From positions 10,788,063 to 10,852,062 of the forward strand of contig JABBOT010000016.1 of assembly GCA_016165875.1 (NCBI GenBank): a stretch of DNA of 64,000 nucleotides, in the 5' to 3' direction. The notes beneath the pieces are model-generated. The model had not been told where the DNA came from, made no database searches, and worked only from the letters and a program-made list of their open reading frames with translations. The translations under genes and the position numbers were made by a program. This document shows positions 61,101 to 64,000 of the stretch, one piece after another (positions within the stretch are counted from its first letter, which is position 1; each line of letters starts with the position of its first letter). The DNA is from Acanthopleura granulata. Taxonomy: Eukaryota; Mollusca; Polyplacophora; Chitonida; Chitonidae.

Positions 61101-63812
61101 AGACAGGTACATGAGGTTGTACTTGACAGTGACTTCCTGGTCACACAATTACTTGACAGACAATTGCCCAGAACAAGTGTATATCACATGGTTTGCTAAT
61201 GAGTGATTTTTTCATGCAGCATATTGGAGGAGTAGTTAAAACGGAGAGAAATCAAAAAGATAAAATAAGTGACAATGTAAAATCTACTAAAATACCCAAA
61301 CTAACCAGTATACTTCTCTATATGACGTATTCTCTATATGACGTAAGTTGCTCAAATTTTCTGATTCTGAGAATTTTATTGAAGCTTAGAAAGCTGTTTT
61401 GAGGTTTGTTTGGAAGATTTTAATGATATCCTTCTGGGTAAATTTAGCACCAAAAGTATTATTTTAAGACCTGAATTTACCTCTAAAAATGCACTTTTTG
61501 GTGGGGTCATTTAAGGGTTGTTTATATTTTACTACTTTATTTTTCTTAGTTTATATGAACTTTATTTATCCCAAAACACCTTAAAATTTTACTTATTTTC
61601 TTAACAATTTGCCCCTGAAGTACATCTTTAAAGGCAATTAAACAACAATAGTGAAATATTACATGTGGAGCTGAAATTTACATTGAACACCTCATTTTAC
61701 ACCAGCACCTCCTTTCAGCACCTTTCCAAGATCATAGGAACTCTCAGAGTCTGGCAAAATGAGTTACTTTGTCATGGACAAAATTGAAGGTCAAGGACAA
61801 CAATTAATGTTGATCTAGCTGTTCCAGTGATTGCTCTGTAGGCATGGACAGTAAAAGTAAGGAAATAATACTGGCACACTGCCCCAATCCAATGTTTCTC
61901 GATACTGCTGAACCTTGTTTTGTACTGAGTCAAACTGAGATTTGATGAGGTACAAAACAAGGTAAAAATAGCAGCAATGTGTTACACAACAAATACCAAG
62001 TCTATGGTATTAAAGCCTTTTCTACCTCCAGAACATTGGAAGAAAGGGCATATTTTATGTTGCCGATCTCTTTTAATCCCTCCACAGAGGTCATGGATTT
62101 TAGACCAGTACATGGCAAGCTTAGCATTTGACCTAGATATTTCAGTGACCTGTATGACATCGTGTGTTATTGTTACATGACATAGAAATGCGAAAGTTTA
62201 CTCTACATGTATTGTGACGCCATACCTCTGAGCTCAGATTGGAACGTCATGAAACGTTTCTTTTTCCGATGTTATGGCATTTTGGTTTGAAGCAGTGAAA
62301 ATGTAGTCACAAAGGTACTATCAATAAACTATGTGAAATAACACTTTCATCACTAATGAAAAATGATGATGTTTCACCTCTGTATAAATTATATCGGTGG
62401 TAAAAGCAAGTCCGCCAAATATACAAGTTCAAATCCTTTCATTTGTGGAAATAAACAGTATCACAGAACATTTTTTGGGGAGGTAAACGTACCAACCGGT
62501 ATGACGTTATTTGAAAGCTAGGTCATCCCTATGTAATATGTATATTTGCACACAGCAAGCAATTGACTGCGGGGTACAATTATCCTTTAATAAAAAGCTT
62601 TATGGGGCTTTGAACTATAATCTCTCAAAATATTTTGGAGATTCAAGGTATGGCACAAAGCACAAAATAAGGAAATGTCGTTTTGTTACAGACTTTACAA
62701 GATGAGAGGTTTGGGATAATAATGGAGAAGATAAAGACTGTTATCCATGATGATACAAGATATCAGAAAGGCACTCTCAATATGAGGACGCAGAAATGCT
62801 TTGCTGTCAAAGTATGTAGGAAATACATAGACAACTTTGCCTTATTATACTCAGTGTAAAAATATTTAGTTTTGTATTATTAGTTCCATGCTTTGGTGTT
62901 GACGTGACAGCGCTTGCAAATTTCTACACGTTTGTTAAAGAATTACTGGTATTAAAGGCTGCCGACTTTAATGTAGCCAGGTTTCATTATCTGGCGGGTT
63001 TTTTAACCAGTTATCATCTGTGGAACAGGCTGAGGCTGGTGACTGATGTCATGATGTTGCGATCTATGGTGTTCATGGGCCATTTACGCCGTCTTATCCT
63101 CGTTCTCTTCCGCCATTAAGGAGTGCAAGTCTTTGTTAGATGTGGACAAGTTTGTCAGTAACTTGACAAAGCTTGGTGGGTTATACCAGGCACTCTTGTT
63201 CCCTCTATGTATAAAACTCACCTCTTTGGAATAAGTCAAAAAATTTTCACTGTGGCATTAAACAACAATCAGATGTATAAATATATGACTATGGATCTCT
63301 GATTTTGTTTTCAGCCAAACATTAATGGTGAGATTTGGGATGTTCAAAGTAGTGTTTGTTTATATTGTTAAAATTTTTGTTTTTATTGCGAAGATTTGAA
63401 AAATCATGATTTGTGTTTCTTTGTATCTTATTGATATACCTGATATTGGTTTGTTCAGAAATGATATTTGATTTTGTTGTTGACATCAAATTTTAATGCA
63501 TTTTACTGGGCTGTAATCCTCACTCTAAACTGCAAACAAAGATTTCTACTTCATAAGTCTACTTCTTTGACCACTAGGAATATGATGGTGAAATTTCCAC
63601 CAAAATATAGTATCTCTGGTTTAAAATTTACTGGAGCAACGATGTTTCAGGTTGCGTTTAAAAAATTAAAACTAACACTTCCCCAGTTTTAGTTTAGTTG
63701 TATCATGTTTTGTTTCAAAGAAAAACTGATGCACTAAATTCGTACTTTGTGTTTTCAGGTATGCTAGACATAGCCCGGAGAGCCTACACAGAGATTGTGG
63801 ATGACATTGCAG
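52146..63812 (+). CDS. MSH4: MSH4, meiotic MutS homologue, 5' part (12 coding exons, runs off the window)
   Basis: MSH4 pairs with MSH5 as MutS-gamma, a sliding clamp that stabilises meiotic recombination intermediates for crossovers rather than repairing mismatches. Twelve exons, all with AG/GT borders and matching phases, give 479 codons plus one base. MSH4-specific sequence includes YNFSLLETP near the start, [27 protein letters not shown] then [34 protein letters not shown] and [16 protein letters not shown]. The N-terminus is Ser/Thr/Pro-rich and lacks a mismatch-reading domain I, as expected. Residues ~120-235 are the connector and ~240 onward the core. The Walker ATPase and C-terminus lie beyond the right edge. 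The start at 52,146 has A at -3 and an in-frame TAA 33 nt upstream. Introns hold many SINEs and MITEs. Confidence 0.94.
52900..53060 (+). repeat. Dispersed repeat shared with 51,630-51,810 (copy 2), in MSH4 intron 1
   Basis: Matches the first copy over GACCTAGCAGCTC through the ATGGAGCTTAG segment. Preserved similarity is only about 70-100 bp. Confidence 0.6.
53483..53618 (+). CDS. MSH4: MSH4 exon 2
   Basis: 136 nt, entering in phase 1 and leaving in phase 2. Acceptor CTTCCACACAG, donor AG|GTCAGG. It encodes [17 protein letters not shown]... through a basic Ser/Pro stretch. A family A SINE tail begins about 27 nt after the donor. Confidence 0.82.
53645..53760 (+). mobile_element. SINE fragment, family A, in MSH4 intron 2
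   Basis: GTTTCCTCCCACCATAATG, TTGGCCGCCGTCCTAGAAGG, AAATATTCTCGAGTACCGTG and AAAACACCAATCAAGTAAAT. This is one of the best-preserved 3' halves in the window. Confidence 0.88.
54555..54760 (+). CDS. MSH4: MSH4 exon 3, Ser/Thr/Pro-rich linker
   Basis: 206 nt, phase 2 in and phase 1 out. It encodes a disordered stretch with repeated TPxS / GTPGS / GTSGS words and ends in EEESSVIIG, which leads into the connector domain. The donor G|GTTGGT is weak, but the reading frame joins exon 4 exactly at the conserved SVIxAVxEGRG position. Confidence 0.82.
56227..56375 (+). CDS. MSH4: MSH4 exon 4, connector domain start
   Basis: 149 nt, phase 1 in and phase 0 out. Acceptor CTTACATCTGTGACAG, donor GAA|GTAAGT. 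It encodes [20 protein letters not shown] and on to LQMYNPIE. The ARGE(V/I)G and LSQF.D...Y words are typical MSH4. Confidence 0.94.
56542..56669. mobile_element. MITE with GGTCCCAGTTGCATGAAGCG-type ends, in MSH4 intron 4
   Basis: The left end GGTCCCAGTTGCATGAAGCG then CACTTA, and the right end TAAGTATGCTTCATGAAACC then AGGGCC, are inverted repeats of about 27 bp around a ~75-bp centre. Non-coding, about 128 bp. Similar GTTTCATGAAGC-ended MITEs are widespread in invertebrates. It lies about 170 bp after exon 4. Confidence 0.78.
57210..57333 (+). CDS. MSH4: MSH4 exon 5, connector domain
   Basis: 124 nt, phase 0 in and phase 1 out. Acceptor TTTTTATTTCAG, donor AAAG|GTGTGA. It encodes [20 protein letters not shown] and then [34 protein letters not shown] is nearly identical to vertebrate MSH4. 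Confidence 0.95.
57919..57985 (+). CDS. MSH4: MSH4 exon 6
   Basis: 67 nt, phase 1 in and phase 2 out. Acceptor TTGTTTTCCCAG, donor AA|GTAAGT. It encodes [20 protein letters not shown] and the codons up to the SK junction. Confidence 0.93.
58580..58775 (+). mobile_element. SINE, family A, in MSH4 intron 6
   Basis: Head GTGCCTCTCACCAATGTG, B-box-like GTGAGTTCAAGCAC, then GTTGGTTTCCCCAGGTCTCC, CACCATAATGCTTGTCAC, AATGCTCTTGTGTATGGC and AAAAACACCAACAAAATAAA. It ends about 40 nt before exon 7. Confidence 0.85.
58817..58938 (+). CDS. MSH4: MSH4 exon 7, end of connector/start of core
   Basis: 122 nt, phase 2 in and phase 1 out. Acceptor TATGCTTGTACAG, donor ATTG|GTGAGG. It encodes [20 protein letters not shown], then [20 protein letters not shown]. 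This is one of the most conserved MSH4 blocks. Confidence 0.95.
59020..59225 (+). mobile_element. SINE, family A, in MSH4 intron 7
   Basis: Near complete. Head AAGCCTCCCACCAATGCTG, TGTGTTCAAGTCCAGCTCAT (B-box-like), GGTCTGCCAGCAGTCTGTAG, ATGGTCGTGGGTTTCCCC, GCCCGGTTTCTTCTTACCAT, TGGCCGCTGTTG, AGTGAAACATTCTTGATTAC, GCGTAAAACGCTAATCAAG. It starts about 80 nt after exon 7. Open frames through it, continuing from exon 7, are artefacts of reading through the donor. Confidence 0.88.
59565..59855 (+). mobile_element. SINE, family B, near full length, in MSH4 intron 7
   Basis: Head ATGGCCGTGTTTTAGTGGC (A-box region), B box GGTTCAAACCC (59,624-59,634), then GGAAAGTTGATCAGTAACTT, GCCAAACCTCAGTGG, CGGGCACTCAGATTTCCTC, CATAAAACTGACTGCCCTC and the tail GCCATCAAGCAACAAATGAA. 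Parallel to 32,722-33,020. Confidence 0.85.
59961..60157 (+). mobile_element. MITE, TA-target family (copy d), abutting MSH4 exon 8
   Basis: Left TA then CCCTAAATGACCTAAAATTT; right end AATTTACAG then TA, so a TA duplication flanks the element on both sides. The internal order matches copy a. Only about 20 nt separate the element from exon 8, so the branch point of this intron probably lies within the element's right end. Confidence 0.8.
60178..60321 (+). CDS. MSH4: MSH4 exon 8, core domain
   Basis: 144 nt, phase 1 in and out. Acceptor GCGTTCTTTTTCAG, donor TGTG|GTAAAT. It encodes [20 protein letters not shown], then [20 protein letters not shown] and ANILQPPC. The L(Y/F)G(I/V)LN(F/Y)TKT.GG.R.LR.NIL.P pattern is the MutS core signature as found in MSH4. 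Confidence 0.95.
60835..61106 (+). CDS. MSH4: MSH4 exon 9, core domain
   Basis: 272 nt, the longest MSH4 exon here, phase 1 in and phase 0 out. Acceptor CTTTCTCACTCTGGCAG, donor CAG|GTACAT. It encodes [20 protein letters not shown] through [37 protein letters not shown] and NPLFRAFRQ. Confidence 0.95.
61320..61517 (+). mobile_element. MITE, TA-target family (copy e), in MSH4 intron 9
   Basis: The left terminus is degraded. The interior TTTTCTGATTCTGAGAATTT, AGAAAGCTGTTTTGAGG, TTTGTTTGGAAG, GATATCCTTCTGGG, AAAATGCACTTTTTGGTGGG and right end GTCATTTAAGGG match the family. Confidence 0.65.
61600..61795 (-). mobile_element. MITE, TA-target family (copy f), in MSH4 intron 9
   Basis: On the minus strand: TTCAATTTTGTCCATGACAA, AGTAACTCATTTTGCCAG, CTCTGAGAGTTCCTATGA. 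This is an inverted neighbour of copy e with a degraded far end, so together they form a long imperfect inverted pair inside one intron. Confidence 0.55.
62692..62811 (+). CDS. MSH4: MSH4 exon 10, core domain
   Basis: 120 nt, exactly 40 codons, phase 0 in and out. Acceptor GTCGTTTTGTTACAG, donor AAA|GTATGT. It encodes [20 protein letters not shown] then [20 protein letters not shown]. Confidence 0.95.
63117..63285 (+). mobile_element. SINE fragment, family B, in MSH4 intron 10
   Basis: GGACAAGTTTGTCAGTAACT, TGACAAAGCTTGGTGGGTTA, CCAGGCACTCTTGTTCCCTC, ATAAAACTCACCTC, GTGGCATTAAACAACAATCA and an ATAAATATATG tail. It ends about 30 nt before the 13-nt exon 11. Confidence 0.82.
63315..63327 (+). 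CDS. MSH4: MSH4 exon 11, 13-nt microexon
   Basis: CCAAACATTAATG between TTTTGTTTTCAG and GTGAGA, phase 0 in and phase 1 out. It supplies P-N-I-N and the first base of G, giving [15 protein letters not shown]. Vertebrate MSH4 has the corresponding SNINEFLDIARR with the same number of residues. Skipping it would shift the frame (13 is not divisible by 3). Confidence 0.87.
63759..63812 (+). CDS. MSH4: MSH4 exon 12 (last in window)
   Basis: 54 nt, phase 1 in and out. Acceptor TACTTTGTGTTTTCAG, donor GCAG|GTATCT. It encodes [18 protein letters not shown], a highly conserved MSH4 core segment. The gene must continue to the right with the rest of the core, clamp and ATPase domains. Confidence 0.94.
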
Positions 63813-64000
63813 GTATCTGTACCATTTGTACCTGTATGTTGTAATCAAGCCAGCTGAAAATATGTAAGTCTGTGATACAGCCTCACAGAATTTTAATATA
63901 TTTTTATGTGCAAAATAGCCCATTTTTTTTTTTTGCCCTAAAACAAATGCATATAACTGTCAAACTGAAACAGATGTATTGCAAGGTGATGAGTCAACGT

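Overview
The window is invertebrate nuclear DNA. It is AT-rich and intron-dominated, and its SINE- and MITE-type repeats look molluscan (a gastropod or bivalve is my best guess, at moderate confidence). There is no sign of bacterial, viral or organellar sequence: no operons, no rRNA, no intact tRNA gene and no CRISPR.

Two protein-coding genes are supported, both on the + strand. (1) A large single coding exon at 38,899-41,511 encodes an 870-residue C2H2 zinc-finger transcription factor of the Klumpfuss/EGR/WT1 type. It sits in an exon whose 3' splice site is at 38,761-38,762, so at least one 5' noncoding exon lies upstream, probably somewhere in the 38 kb to the left. (2) The 5' half of the meiotic MutS homologue MSH4 is spread over 12 phase-compatible coding exons from 52,146 to 63,812. 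It runs off the right edge before the clamp and ATPase domains. One of its exons is only 13 nt long.

Layout: 1-38.7 kb holds no convincing coding gene. It is intergenic and/or 5'-intronic sequence with dispersed repeats: two insertions of a repeat carrying nuclear-receptor half-sites, a MITE family with TA targets, tRNA-derived SINE fragments, a foldback element containing 72-bp tandem repeats, a recent 228-bp tandem duplication, a ~0.9 kb pyrimidine-rich satellite, and at least 30 copies of the palindrome TACATGTA. 38.76-41.5 kb is the zinc-finger gene. 41.5-52.1 kb is its 3' UTR plus an intergenic stretch with a ~97-bp degenerate satellite and a (TA)n tract. 52.1-63.8 kb is MSH4, whose introns are crowded with SINEs and MITEs, several within about 20-100 bp of exons.

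The two genes have no evident shared function: one is a DNA-binding developmental regulator, the other a meiotic crossover factor. I found no clearly new multi-gene system. The most interesting observations are the MSH4 microexon, the five-fold R-x-x-S/acidic repeat in the zinc-finger protein tail, its uORF with a competing splice acceptor, and the strong left/right asymmetry of TACATGTA. Positions were read by eye; repeat boundaries are approximate.
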